NCBI GenBank assembly: GCA_002366795.1
Contig: DFBX01000079.1
Coordinates: 1-56,902 of the forward strand
Source of the DNA: Rhodobacteraceae bacterium UBA3069
GTDB lineage: Bacteria; Pseudomonadota; Alphaproteobacteria; Rhodobacterales; Rhodobacteraceae
Length of the DNA stretch: 56,902 bases
Reading direction: 5' to 3'
Below the pieces are notes generated by a model. The model saw only the letters and a program-made list of their open reading frames with translations, was not told the DNA's origin and ran no database searches. This document shows positions 24,295 to 33,752 of the stretch, in pieces. A program made the position numbers and the translations under genes. Each line of letters opens with the position of its first letter. Within the stretch, counting starts at the first letter, position 1.

Positions 24295-25308
24295 ATGACC
24301 AATTTCACACGCCGCGGCGCCATGGGGCTGATCGGGGGCGCTGCCGCCCTGCCGATTCTGGGACGCCCCGCCTTTGCCAATACCAAGCTGACCGTGGGCG
24401 CCCTGCCCTTCACCAGCCATTCCGCCAGCTTCGTCGCGCTGGAGCGCGGCTATTTCGCCGAAGAAGGTCTGGATATCGAATTCAAGTTTTTCCAAGCGGC
24501 GCAGCCCATGGCCGTGGCCATCGCATCCGGCGACGCCGACTTTGCCGTCACAGCCATTTCCGGCGGGCTGATCAGCCTTGCGGAAAAAGGCGCGGCCAAG
24601 GTGATCGGCGGCGCATTATCCGAGGAAAAGGGCATCGACGGGCAGAAAATCCTTGCATCGGACGCGGCATTCAAGGCGGGGCTGACCTCTCCCGCCGCGC
24701 TGGATGGCAAGCGCTTCGGCGTCACGCAGGCAGGATCGTCCTTCCATTACATGGGGTCGAAAATCGCCGCCGCCGAAGGGGCCAATGTCGAATTCATCCC
24801 GCTGCAAAAGGTCGGCGCGGTGATCGGCGCGCTGAAATCGGGCCAGATCGACGCCTGGTCCATCGTGCCCCACATCGCGAAACCGCTGGCCGGTTCGGGC
24901 GCGGTGCATATCATCGGCGACGTGGCCGATTACCTGCCCGACTACCAGGTCACGACCGTCTTCACCTCGGCCAAGAACGCGGCGAACGAACGCGCCAAGA
25001 CCGAGGCGTTCCTGCGCGCCTTCTCGAAAGGGGCGGCGGATTTCAACACGGCGCTGGTGGACAAGACCGCAGGCGACGACGCCGCCGAAGACATGGTCAA
25101 GCTGATCCACAAATATGTCTACAAGGACCGCGAATATGAAAAGGCGAAACCCAGCATCGTCAACGGCGCGATGCGCCTGAACGAAGGCGCGGCGCTGAAC
25201 ATGGGTTCGGTCAACGACCAGCTGTCATGGTTCAAATCCGAAGGTCTGGTCAAGGACAGCATCACCACCGAAATGCTGGTTGATCCGTCCTACGTCAAAA
25301 CCATCTAA
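24295..25308 (+). CDS. ABC importer substrate-binding protein (NMT1/SsuA type)
   Basis: 337 residues from the ATG at 24295, which has a GGGAGGAG ribosome site; a longer frame upstream is not credible. The N terminus TNFTRRGAMGLIGGAAALP is a twin-arginine-type signal ending near AFA-NT, so the protein is exported folded to the periplasm. The mature part has the NMT1/SsuA fold (GYFAEEGLDIEFKFF, SGDADFAV). Relatives bind sulfonates, nitrate, thiamine precursors or aromatics; the substrate here is open. First gene of a three-gene importer. Confidence 0.88.
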   Translation: MTNFTRRGAMGLIGGAAALPILGRPAFANTKLTVGALPFTSHSASFVALERGYFAEEGLDIEFKFFQAAQPMAVAIASGDADFAVTAISGGLISLAEKGAAKVIGGALSEEKGIDGQKILASDAAFKAGLTSPAALDGKRFGVTQAGSSFHYMGSKIAAAEGANVEFIPLQKVGAVIGALKSGQIDAWSIVPHIAKPLAGSGAVHIIGDVADYLPDYQVTTVFTSAKNAANERAKTEAFLRAFSKGAADFNTALVDKTAGDDAAEDMVKLIHKYVYKDREYEKAKPSIVNGAMRLNEGAALNMGSVNDQLSWFKSEGLVKDSITTEMLVDPSYVKTI

Positions 25309-25357
25309 ACCAATCGGGCGGGGCTATCGCGGCCCCGCCCGCCACAGGAATTCCCCC

Positions 25358-26125
25358 ATGGATTTGCGCATTGAAAACCTGACCCACCGCTATGGCGGCA
25401 TGGCGGTTCTGTCGGATATCGACCTGACCATCCCCGAGGGGCGGATCGTCTGCATCGTCGGCCCGTCAGGCTGCGGTAAATCCACCCTTTTGCGGATGAT
25501 CGGCGGGCTGGAGCGCGCCGACGAAGGCACCGTCCTGCAACAAGGCACCCCACCCGCCGGATGCTTGAACCCACTGACCTACGTGTTTCAGGATTTCGCC
25601 TTGCTGCCTTGGCGCAACGTGGCCGGAAACATCGCACTGGTGCTGGAGGATCACGGCCTCCCCCGCAACGACCAGCACCGTATTATCGCCGATGTGCTGG
25701 CCCGCACCTCGCTGACCGATTTCGCCCGCGCCCTGCCCCGCCAGCTGTCGGGCGGCATGAAGCAGCGCGTCGCCATCGCCCGCGCATTGGCCGTGAACCC
25801 CGCCGTAATGCTGCTGGACGAACCGCTTTCAGCGCTAGATGCGCAAACCCGCGAATTGCTGATGGATGACCTGGTGCAGCTTTGGACGCGCCAACCCTTC
25901 ACCGCCGTCTATGTCACCCATAACCTAGCCGAGGCGGTGCGCCTTGGGCACCGTATCGTGGTGCTATCGCGCCGCCCCGGCAAGATCCGTGAAATCGTGG
26001 AAATCGACATGCCGCTTCAGGATCGCCACGCCGGCGACGATACGCTGGACGCGCACCAGGCCCACCTGTGGCAACTCATGCGGCAAGAGGCCGAGGCCGC
26101 CGACAAGGAGCTGGCAAATGCGTGA
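25358..26125 (+). CDS. ABC importer ATP-binding protein
   Basis: 255 residues with Walker A GPSGCGKST (about 37-45), Q-loop VFQDFALLPW, signature LSGGMKQR, Walker B VMLLDEPLSALD and switch His VTHNLAEAV. This pattern is typical of the SsuB/TauB/NrtD group. ATG 25358 is chosen by homology (MDLRIENLTHRYGG) and has an AGGAA ribosome site. It overlaps the permease start by 8 bp. Confidence 0.92.
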   Translation: MDLRIENLTHRYGGMAVLSDIDLTIPEGRIVCIVGPSGCGKSTLLRMIGGLERADEGTVLQQGTPPAGCLNPLTYVFQDFALLPWRNVAGNIALVLEDHGLPRNDQHRIIADVLARTSLTDFARALPRQLSGGMKQRVAIARALAVNPAVMLLDEPLSALDAQTRELLMDDLVQLWTRQPFTAVYVTHNLAEAVRLGHRIVVLSRRPGKIREIVEIDMPLQDRHAGDDTLDAHQAHLWQLMRQEAEAADKELANA

Positions 26126-26918
26126 AACCGTGAATGAGTCGCCGGTTCCCTTCCGAGGCGGCGGCTTTCGCCCGATCCCCGTGCGCGGCGCGGGGCTGGG
26201 CCTGTTCGTGCTGCTGATCTTGCTGATCGAATGGGGCACACGCGCGGGCTGGATTTCCAAGCTGACCCTGCCGCGCCCGTCGGATGTGGCGGCCACGCTT
26301 GCGCAACTCTATAAAACCGGCCTGCTGTGGGAACATATGGTACCGTCGCTGACGCGCCTTGCCGTCGGATCGGCCCTTGGTATCACGGCGGGCATCGGCA
26401 TCGGCGTGCTGATCGGGCTGTTCTCGCTGATCCGCGCGGGGCTGATTCCGCTGGTCGCCGCCCTGTTCCCGATTCCCAAAATCGCCCTGCTGCCGCTGTT
26501 CGTGATCTGGTTCGGCATCGACGAGGGGTCGAAATACGCGCTGATCGCGTTTGGCACCTTCACCCCCACCGTGGTCTCCACCTATGGCGCAGTCGATAAC
26601 GTCGACCGCACGCTGATCCGCATGGGGCAAAGTTTTGGCTTGAAATGGTGGTCCATCGTGCGCAAGATCGTGCTGCCCGGCGCCCTACCCGGCATCCTGT
26701 CGGGGCTGCGCATTTCCCTGTCCATTGGGATCATCCTGCTGGTCGCCGCTGAAATGCTGGGCGCGCAACACGGTATCGGGGCCTATATCCTCGAAGCAGG
26801 CTCGCTCTACGATCTCGAACGGCTGTTCGCGGGGGTGGTGATCCTCTCGGCGCTCGGCGTTCTGACATCCACCCTCATCGGGCTGGCGGAAAAACGCCTG
26901 CTGGTCTGGCGAAACTAG
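26118..26918 (+). CDS. ABC importer permease
   Basis: 266 residues, six predicted membrane segments, and the EAA-type loop for ATPase docking, GQSFGLKWWSIVRKIVLPGALPGI split over about 170-195. SsuC/TauC-like. Starts at ATG 26118 inside the end of the ATPase gene, so expression is coupled. Completes the importer with the two preceding genes. Confidence 0.9.
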   Translation: MRETVNESPVPFRGGGFRPIPVRGAGLGLFVLLILLIEWGTRAGWISKLTLPRPSDVAATLAQLYKTGLLWEHMVPSLTRLAVGSALGITAGIGIGVLIGLFSLIRAGLIPLVAALFPIPKIALLPLFVIWFGIDEGSKYALIAFGTFTPTVVSTYGAVDNVDRTLIRMGQSFGLKWWSIVRKIVLPGALPGILSGLRISLSIGIILLVAAEMLGAQHGIGAYILEAGSLYDLERLFAGVVILSALGVLTSTLIGLAEKRLLVWRN

Positions 26919-26925
26919 ATGTGGA

Positions 26926-26981
26926 AGGTGGGTTGCAAACCCACCCTACGGATCCAAGTAGGGTGGGTTTGCAACCCACCT
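26926..26981. repeat. Perfect 24-bp inverted repeat with nested hairpins
   Basis: Two 24-base arms (26926-26949 and 26958-26981) are exact reverse complements around GGATCCAA. Each arm is itself a hairpin: GGTGGGTT-GCA-AACCCACC. It begins 8 bp after the permease stop codon. It can fold as one long stem or as two short ones. It resembles the widespread GTAGGGTGGGTT...AACCCACC class of interspersed repeats known from many bacteria; the resemblance is from memory. It may also terminate the importer operon, but there is no T-run. Confidence 0.85.
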
Positions 26982-27057
26982 GCCTTACCCGTGCCGCCAA
27001 TGGTCCGACGCGCCACAATTGCAAGGGCGTTTCATATGGCAATATAAGGAGAAAGCT

Positions 27058-27131
27058 TGGAGCGGGCGGCGGGAATCGAACCCGCGTCATTAGCTTGGAA
27101 GGCTAAGGTCTTACCACTACACAACGCCCGC
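27058..27131 (-). tRNA. tRNA-Gly (TCC)
   Basis: 74 nt with encoded CCA: acceptor GCGGGCG/CGCCCGC, anticodon stem TTAGC/GCTAA with loop CTTCCAA (anticodon TCC), T-loop TTCGATT. All stems pair well. No integrated element adjoins it, though the palindromic repeat lies 76 bp beyond its 3' end. Confidence 0.95.
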
Positions 27132-27293
27132 TCAGCAAAACCTGACCTATGCCATGCGTCCTGAATCGTCAAGAGCAGGTCTGCCCCAAGCGCCGCGATA
27201 TTCAGCCCCGAAAACAGTGGACATCACGCGGTTCCGCAAAACGCCGGCGCAGGGAGGGATCGGGCGGCAGGCATCGCCGCCGCCCGATATGCG

Positions 27294-28439
27294 TTACATG
27301 GCGGCCTTGAACAGCGCGCGCAGGTTTTCGCGCGTCAGCTCGATCGGGTTGCCGCCGCAGGACGGATCTATGATCGCGCCCTCGATCAGGTCATCCAGCT
27401 TGTCCCCGGTCACGCCCAGTGCGGCCAGCCCGCGCGGAATGCCAAGGCTGTCGTTGAACTCCTTCACAAAGGTCTTGAACCCTTCGAACCCTCCTTCGAC
27501 GCCAATATAGCTGACCGCGCGGTCGAACCGACCGGCAATTTCAGGTGCGTTGAACTCCAGCACCGCAGGCATGCAAACTGCATTGGTGGTGCCATGGTGG
27601 GTGCCAAAAATTGCGCCGATGGGGTGGCTCATCGCGTGGATCGCGCCCAGCCCTTTTTGGAACGCCGTCGCGCCCATGGCCGCCGCGCTCATCATCTGGG
27701 CGCGCGCTTCGATATCGGTGCCATCCTTGTAGGCGCGCGGCAGGTATTCGATCACCAGCCGCATCCCTTCCAGCGCGATGCCCTGGCTCATCGGGTGATA
27801 ATGCGGGCTGCTGAAGGCTTCGACACAATGGGCAAAGGCATCCAGCCCGGTACCCGCCGTGATCGCGGGGGGCATCCCCACGGTCAGTTCCGGGTCGCAT
27901 ATCACCACCGTCGGCAGCACCTTGGGGTGGAAAATGATCTTTTTCACATGGCTGACGGAATCGGTGATGACGCTGGCGCGCCCCACCTCCGACCCGGTTC
28001 CGGCGGTGGTCGGCACGGCAATGATCGGCGCAATTACATCGGCATCGGCGCGTGTCCACCAATCGCCAATATCTTCGAAATCCCACACGGGCCGCGTTTG
28101 ACCGGCCATGAAGGCTACCATCTTGCCCAGGTCCAACCCCGATCCGCCGCCAAAGGCGATCACCCCGTCGTGGCCGCCGTCACGATAGGCCTTCACGCCC
28201 GCCTCAAGGTTCATCTCGTTCGGGTTCGGGTCCACATCGGCAAAGATCGCGCGGTCCAGCCCGGCAGTGTCCAGCACATCCAGCGTCGCTGCGGTCACGG
28301 GCAGGCCCGCCAGGCCGCGATCCGTCACCAGCAGGGGGCGCGTGATGCCCGCCTGCGCACAGGCGGCGGGCAATTCGGCAATCCGGCCAGCGCCGAATTT
28401 GATCGCGGTCGGGTAGGACCAGTTTGCAGTCGGGCTCAT
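27294..28439 (-). CDS. Iron-containing alcohol dehydrogenase
   Basis: 381 residues, group III alcohol dehydrogenase. The NAD-binding GGGSGLDLGK is at about 95-104; the metal site contributes GTGLDAFAHCVEA and AIHAMSHPIGAIFGTHHG. Oxidises a primary alcohol to an aldehyde (or reverse). The ATG at 28439 overlaps the aldehyde dehydrogenase stop by 4 bp, so the two are coupled and probably act in sequence. It is the last gene of the TRAP/glutamine-synthetase-like operon; I infer that it oxidises a gamma-glutamyl amino alcohol. Confidence 0.92.
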   Translation of the reverse strand: MSPTANWSYPTAIKFGAGRIAELPAACAQAGITRPLLVTDRGLAGLPVTAATLDVLDTAGLDRAIFADVDPNPNEMNLEAGVKAYRDGGHDGVIAFGGGSGLDLGKMVAFMAGQTRPVWDFEDIGDWWTRADADVIAPIIAVPTTAGTGSEVGRASVITDSVSHVKKIIFHPKVLPTVVICDPELTVGMPPAITAGTGLDAFAHCVEAFSSPHYHPMSQGIALEGMRLVIEYLPRAYKDGTDIEARAQMMSAAAMGATAFQKGLGAIHAMSHPIGAIFGTHHGTTNAVCMPAVLEFNAPEIAGRFDRAVSYIGVEGGFEGFKTFVKEFNDSLGIPRGLAALGVTGDKLDDLIEGAIIDPSCGGNPIELTRENLRALFKAAM

Positions 28440-29815
28440 GTCGTCACCTTTTTCAGATGGTAGGATTTGGGGCGTGTCAGGTTGTGATAACCGATAATGG
28501 ACAGGCCCCCGCCGCGCCCGGTCTGCTTGCAGCCGGTCCAGCACAGGCCGGGGTCAAGGTAATCGGCGCGGTTCATGAAAACGGTGCCGGTTTCGATCCG
28601 GTCGCCGACCGCCTCGGCGCGGGCCAGATCGGCGGTCCACAGGCTGGCCGTCAGGCCGAAATCGCTGTCATTCATCAGGGCAATCGCCTCGCCATCCCCT
28701 GACACGGGCATAATGCCGACCACGGGGCCGAAGGACTCCTCGCGCATCACGCGCATCTCATGGGTGACGCCGGTCAGGATCTGCGGGGTCAGGTAGGCAC
28801 CCCCGTCGTCTTGCGGCGACGTTGGGATATGCGCGGTGGCACCCGCCGCCAAAGCCTCCGCAATCTGCCCGCGCACCTGTTCGGCGAACCGGACCGAGGC
28901 CATGGGGCCAATGGTCGTGCCCTCGTCCAGCGGATTTCCCAGCGTGTAGCCATTCACCAGCTCCACGGCTTTTTCCAGGAATGCGTCAAACAGGCTTTCA
29001 TGCACATAGATCCGCTCGATCCCGCAGCAACACTGCCCCGAATTGAACATCGCCCCGTCGATCAGCGTATCCACCGCCGCGTCCAGATCGGCATCTTCCA
29101 TCACATAACCGGGGTCCTTGCCGCCCAGCTCCAACCCGACGCCGGTAAAGGTGCCTGCGGCTGCGCGCTCAATCGCCTGCCCGCCGCCAACCGATCCGGT
29201 GAAATTCACGAAATCAAACGCCCGCGCCCCGATCAAGGCAGAGGTGGTGTCGTGATCCAGAAACACGTTCTGGAACACATCCTCGGGCACGCCTGCGGCA
29301 TGGAACGCCGCTGCCATCCGCTCCCCCACCAAAAGCGTCTGCGTGGCATGTTTCAACACCACCGTATTGCCCGCGATCAGCGCGGGCGCGACGGTGTTGA
29401 TCGCGGTCATGTAAGGGTAATTCCATGGCGCAATCACCAAGACGACCCCATGCGGGATACGCTTGATATAACGCTTGAACACCGCATCCTCGCCGACCTC
29501 GATATCCGCCAAAGCAGTCTGCGCGATCTCCGCCATATACGATGCCCGCTCGTTGAAGCCGCCAAATTCACCACCAAAGCGCACTGGCCGCCCCATCATA
29601 TGCGCAAGTTCCGGCACCACTTCGTCGTTCATCGCACCCACAGCGGCCACACCCGCCATCACCAGCGAAACCCTTTCCGCCAAAGGCCGCGCCGCCCATT
29701 CCACCTGCGCCGCACGCGCTTTGGCGACCACATCGGCAGCCGCGCCACGCGTTAGCACCGGCCGCTCCGCATAGACCGATCCATCAATCGGCGAGATACA
29801 TTTCAGTGTTGTCAT
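28436..29815 (-). CDS. Aldehyde dehydrogenase (NAD(P)-dependent)
   Basis: 459 residues. Catalytic Glu in GLELGGKDPGYV (about 240) and catalytic Cys in FNSGQCCCGIERIY (about 275); the first Cys of the CCC run is the expected nucleophile. Oxidises an aldehyde to the acid. ATG 29815 is preferred over an ATG two codons earlier because the AGAGG ribosome site is correctly spaced only for the former. In context it would turn the product of the neighbouring alcohol dehydrogenase into a carboxylate. Confidence 0.93.
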   Translation of the reverse strand: MTTLKCISPIDGSVYAERPVLTRGAAADVVAKARAAQVEWAARPLAERVSLVMAGVAAVGAMNDEVVPELAHMMGRPVRFGGEFGGFNERASYMAEIAQTALADIEVGEDAVFKRYIKRIPHGVVLVIAPWNYPYMTAINTVAPALIAGNTVVLKHATQTLLVGERMAAAFHAAGVPEDVFQNVFLDHDTTSALIGARAFDFVNFTGSVGGGQAIERAAAGTFTGVGLELGGKDPGYVMEDADLDAAVDTLIDGAMFNSGQCCCGIERIYVHESLFDAFLEKAVELVNGYTLGNPLDEGTTIGPMASVRFAEQVRGQIAEALAAGATAHIPTSPQDDGGAYLTPQILTGVTHEMRVMREESFGPVVGIMPVSGDGEAIALMNDSDFGLTASLWTADLARAEAVGDRIETGTVFMNRADYLDPGLCWTGCKQTGRGGGLSIIGYHNLTRPKSYHLKKVTT

Positions 29816-29867
29816 GTCCATCCTCTGAACCAGCCACGCCCCGCCGGACACCCCCGAACGCAAGCGC

Positions 29868-29902
29868 CTTCATTGTTCCTAAAATACCTCCCGCCGGAGG
29901 CT
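29868..29902. repeat. Dispersed intergenic repeat copy (full form)
   Basis: CTTCATTGTTCCTAAAATAC followed by CTCC-CGCC-GGAG hairpin and GCTTCC. It lies inside the operon between the glutamine-synthetase-like and aldehyde dehydrogenase genes. Confidence 0.65.
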
Positions 29903-29927
29903 TCCGCCCCCACAAAGGGCACATCGC

Positions 29928-31277
29928 TCAAGCTTTTTCGAACCCGCGTGCCACCTCGTAATCCGTCACGATCCGCTCAAAATCCTCGATCTCGACCTCG
30001 GCGGCGCGGGCATGGTGTTTCACCACATCCGCGCCAAAGGCATCGCGCATCAGCTCCGACCCCATCAGCGCCTCGCGCGCGGCAGGCAGGCTGCCGGGTA
30101 TCATGCCGGTGTCGCCCGCATATGCATCGCCCTTATGCGGCGGCTGCAATTCCAACCCTTCTTCGATCCCCTTGATACCCGCCGCCAATTGCGCGGCCAT
30201 GGCCAGATAGGGGTTCAGGTCGGACCCGCCGATGCGGCATTCCACGCGCACGGCCTTGGACCCCTCGCCGCATAGGCGAAACCCCGCGGTGCGGTTGTCC
30301 ACCGACCAGATGATCCGCGTCGGCGCAAAGGTGCCCTTCTGGAACCGCTTGTAGCTGTTGATGTAGGGGGCCAGGAAATAGGTCATGTCGGGCGCGTATT
30401 TCAACAGGCCCGCCATGTAGCTTTTCATCAGCGCGGACATGCCCAGCGCGTCATCCGCATCATAAAACGCAGGTTTGCCGTCCTTCCACAGGGATTGATG
30501 CACATGGCTGGATGATCCCACGCGGTCATGGCGATACTTGGCCAGAAAGCTGGCGGCGTGGCCCTTGATATCGGCGATTTCTTTCACCGCATGTTTGGCG
30601 ATGGTGTGATATTCGGCGGTGTCCATGGCGGGCGCATAGCGGATGTTCAGCTCTTCCTGACCTGCCTCTGCCTCGCCCTTCGTATTCTCAACCGGAATGC
30701 CCGCCGCATACAGACCGTTGCGGATGGGGCGCATTACATGTTCTTCGCGGCTGGTCTGAAGGATATGATAATCCTCATTATAGCCCGACAGGGTGGCCAG
30801 ATCGCGCCAACCGCTCTTTCGTATCTCGTCAAACGACTTTTCGAACAGGAAGAACTCAAGCTCGGTCGCCATCAGCGCCTCGAATCCCATGTCGGCCAGA
30901 CGTGCCACCTGTTTTTTCAGCATTGCGCGGGGGGAGTGGGGCACTTCGGCGTGGGTGTCATGGTCCAACACATCACAGATCACCATCGCCGTGCCTTCCA
31001 ACCATGGCACGGGGCGCAGGGTGGCCAGATCGGGCTTCATCACGTAATCGCCATAGCCCTTTTCCCATGACGTCGCATCGAACCCTTCGGGCGTGGTCAT
31101 TTCCAGATCGGTGGCCAGCAAGTAGTTGCAGCAATGGGTTTCCTCCCATGCGCTGTTGATGAAATGCGCAGCATGGAACCGCTTGCCCATCAGGCGGCCC
31201 TGCATATCGACCAGACAGGCCAAAACCGTGTCAATCTGACCCGCATCCACCTGTGCTTTCAATTCTTCGAACGTCAT
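29928..31277 (-). CDS. Glutamine-synthetase-like gamma-glutamyl ligase
   Basis: 449 residues of the class I glutamine synthetase fold: N-terminal beta-grasp (1-105), ATP/glutamate-binding core with ATELEFFLFE (about 145), GQEELNIRYA (about 211), HVHQSLW (about 260) and the NRTAGFRL region (about 335). Proteins of this length that lack the GlnA adenylylation-site loop commonly join glutamate to amines other than ammonia (PuuA, IpuC and similar). Next to a TRAP importer, alcohol and aldehyde dehydrogenases and an amide hydrolase, I infer ATP-dependent glutamylation of an imported amine. A true ammonia ligase is unlikely in this setting. Confidence 0.85.
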   Translation of the reverse strand: MTFEELKAQVDAGQIDTVLACLVDMQGRLMGKRFHAAHFINSAWEETHCCNYLLATDLEMTTPEGFDATSWEKGYGDYVMKPDLATLRPVPWLEGTAMVICDVLDHDTHAEVPHSPRAMLKKQVARLADMGFEALMATELEFFLFEKSFDEIRKSGWRDLATLSGYNEDYHILQTSREEHVMRPIRNGLYAAGIPVENTKGEAEAGQEELNIRYAPAMDTAEYHTIAKHAVKEIADIKGHAASFLAKYRHDRVGSSSHVHQSLWKDGKPAFYDADDALGMSALMKSYMAGLLKYAPDMTYFLAPYINSYKRFQKGTFAPTRIIWSVDNRTAGFRLCGEGSKAVRVECRIGGSDLNPYLAMAAQLAAGIKGIEEGLELQPPHKGDAYAGDTGMIPGSLPAAREALMGSELMRDAFGADVVKHHARAAEVEIEDFERIVTDYEVARGFEKA

Positions 31278-31340
31278 CTGCTGCCTCTTTGCATTGGGGG
31301 TAAGACGGAGGATGTCCCCCGCCCTACGATTGGTTCCGCC

Positions 31341-32375
31341 TTAGCCGTAGCGATAGGGCCGTCCGGCCTTTTGCATGTCGGCGTTATACTTCTTGAATAT
31401 CTCCACGACCTTGGCCTTGGTTTCGGATTCCGCCGCGATTTCATCCCAGAACTTCAGCGCGGCCTCTTCCACCGTGGCCCATTCTGCGTCGGGGATCGAG
31501 GTCAATTCCATCTTCGGCCCGTTTACGCGCAGCGATGCCTCGCCACCCCAATACCACCACTGGCGATAGTAATGCGACTGGTCACAGCAGACGCGGAACA
31601 GGGTTTGCAGGTCTTCGGGCAGCTCGTTCCAGCGCCCCTGATTGGCAAAGAACGACCCCGCCCATGCGCCGGAAATGTTGTTGGTCAGGAAATAGTTGGT
31701 CACATCGGCCCAGCCAACGGTGTAATCTTCGGTGATGCCCGACCATGCGATCCCGTCCAGTTCGCCGGTTTGAACGGCGACCTCGATATCTTCCCACGGC
31801 AGGGTCACGGGGACCACGCCGAATTGCGACAGGAACCGCCCCGCGGTGGGGAAGGTAAAGACGCGCTTGCCCTTCAGATCGGCCAGCGAGCGGATCGGAT
31901 CCTTGGTGGCGAAATGGCACGGATCCCACGCACCCGCGCTGATGTGTTTCACACCGACCTTGGAATATTCCTCGTCCCAAATCTCGTTCAACCCATACTG
32001 GTTGAACAGCACCGGCACATCGAGGCTGTAGCGCGAGGCGAAGGGGAAATACCCGCCGAACACCGTGACCTCGGTCGGGGAGGCCATGGAATCGTCATCC
32101 GACTGCACCGCATCAATGGTGCCGCGCTGCATGGCGCGGAACAATTCACCCGTCGGCACCAACTGGTCGGCAAAGAACAATTCGATCTGCATCCGGTCGC
32201 CGGCGATCTTGTTGAACATATCAATGGCGGGTTTCACCACATGTTCGGCCAGCGCGGGACCGGCATAGGTTTGCATACGCCACTTGATGGTGGATTGCGC
32301 CAGTGCAGGGGTCGCCAGAGGGGCGGCCAATGCGCCGACACCGGCGGTTTGAATAAACTTGCGTCTCGTGGTCAT
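31341..32375 (-). CDS. TRAP transporter substrate-binding protein (DctP family)
   Basis: 344 residues with a twin-arginine-like signal (MTTRRKFIQTAGVGALAAP, cleavage near ALA-QS). The mature protein has the DctP fold: LAEHVVKPAIDMFNK, GTIDAVQSDDDS and LADLKGKRVFTFPTAGRF. It captures the substrate in the periplasm for the QM permease. Whether the usual carboxylate-binding Arg is retained cannot be judged without alignment; the region after LKGKR differs from the common KIRVPG sequence, consistent with an unusual ligand. Confidence 0.92.
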   Translation of the reverse strand: MTTRRKFIQTAGVGALAAPLATPALAQSTIKWRMQTYAGPALAEHVVKPAIDMFNKIAGDRMQIELFFADQLVPTGELFRAMQRGTIDAVQSDDDSMASPTEVTVFGGYFPFASRYSLDVPVLFNQYGLNEIWDEEYSKVGVKHISAGAWDPCHFATKDPIRSLADLKGKRVFTFPTAGRFLSQFGVVPVTLPWEDIEVAVQTGELDGIAWSGITEDYTVGWADVTNYFLTNNISGAWAGSFFANQGRWNELPEDLQTLFRVCCDQSHYYRQWWYWGGEASLRVNGPKMELTSIPDAEWATVEEAALKFWDEIAAESETKAKVVEIFKKYNADMQKAGRPYRYG

Positions 32376-32429
32376 GTCTTACTCTCCTTGTTTGCAATAT
32401 CCGGCCCCCTTGGCAGGGCTCTTTTCAGG

Positions 32430-33752
32430 TTATTTTCCGTAAACGTAGTCGGGCAGCCACAGGGCGATCTGCGGAAAGGCCATGATCAGCACCAAGGCCA
32501 CCACCATCACCAGAGCAAAGGGAATGATCGAAATATAGATGTCGCGCAGGCCAATTTCCGGCGGGGCCATGGCGCGCATCAAAAACAGGTTATAGCCGAA
32601 GGGCGGCGTCATATAGGCGATCTGCGTGGTGATCGTATAGAGCACCCCGTACCAGATCAGGTCGAACCCCAGCGCGCCGACCAGCGGCACGTAAAGCGGC
32701 GCGACGATGACCAGCATGGCTGTGTCATCCAGAAACGTGCCCATGACGATGAACGAAAGCTGCATCAGGATCAGGATCATCCAGGGCGACAGCCCCAGCT
32801 GTTCGGTGAACAGGCTTTCAATCGCCTTGACCGCGCCCAGCCCGTCAAAGATCGCGCCGAACCCCAGCGCGGCAAGGATGATCCACATGAACATGCACGA
32901 AATCCCCAGCGTGTTGCGAACCGAATTTTCGAACACTTCGCGAGTCATGCGGCCCTTGACCACAGCCGCAAGGAAAGCGGTCATCGCGCCGATGGCCGAA
33001 CTTTCCACAAGGCTGGTCCAGCCCCGGACAAAGGGGAACATCATGGCCGCAAAGATCACCAGCGGCAGCAGCCCCGCGCGCAGCAGGCGCAGCTTTTCAG
33101 CGCGGCTGACATTTCGTTCCTCGGGTGGCAGGGCCGGGCCAAGCGCCGGATCCATCCGGCAACGGATATAGATATAGACGATGAACATCGCCGCCATCAT
33201 CAGTCCCGGCACCACCCCCGCCAGCCAAAGCTGGCCCACGGGTTGCCGCGCGATCATCGCATAGAGCACCAGCACGACCGAGGGCGGCACAAGGATACCC
33301 AGCGACGATCCGGCCTGAATGACCCCTGTGACCATGATCTTGTCATAGCCGCGCCGCAGCAGTTCGGGCAGGGCAATCGTCGCTCCAATGGCCATACCCG
33401 CGACCGACAGGCCATTCATCGCGGAAATCAGCACCATCAACCCGATCGTGCCAATCGCCAGCCCGCCCTGCACCGGCCCCATCCAGACGTGGAACATTTT
33501 ATACAAATCGTCCGCGATCTTGGATTCAGACAGCACGTAACCCATGAAAATGAACATCGGCAGGGTCAGCAGCGGATACCATTTCATCAGCTTCATCGCG
33601 GCGGCAAAAGGCACGTCCACGCCGCCCGTGCCCCACAGCAGCATCCCCGCCGCCGCGCCGACGAAACCGATGGCGCCGAACACACGCTGCCCGGTCAGCA
33701 ACATCAGCATCATGGTGCTGAACATCAGGATGGCGATCATTTCGTAGGACAT
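32430..33752 (-). CDS. TRAP transporter large permease (DctM family)
   Basis: 440 residues, about 12 hydrophobic segments, with DctM-type stretches (NGLSVAGMAIGATIALPELLRR cut short here, GSSLGILVPPSVVLVLYA). Sodium-driven uptake across the inner membrane. Its start overlaps the small permease stop by one base, and the binding protein follows after 54 bp. Confidence 0.93.
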   Translation of the reverse strand: MSYEMIAILMFSTMMLMLLTGQRVFGAIGFVGAAAGMLLWGTGGVDVPFAAAMKLMKWYPLLTLPMFIFMGYVLSESKIADDLYKMFHVWMGPVQGGLAIGTIGLMVLISAMNGLSVAGMAIGATIALPELLRRGYDKIMVTGVIQAGSSLGILVPPSVVLVLYAMIARQPVGQLWLAGVVPGLMMAAMFIVYIYIRCRMDPALGPALPPEERNVSRAEKLRLLRAGLLPLVIFAAMMFPFVRGWTSLVESSAIGAMTAFLAAVVKGRMTREVFENSVRNTLGISCMFMWIILAALGFGAIFDGLGAVKAIESLFTEQLGLSPWMILILMQLSFIVMGTFLDDTAMLVIVAPLYVPLVGALGFDLIWYGVLYTITTQIAYMTPPFGYNLFLMRAMAPPEIGLRDIYISIIPFALVMVVALVLIMAFPQIALWLPDYVYGK

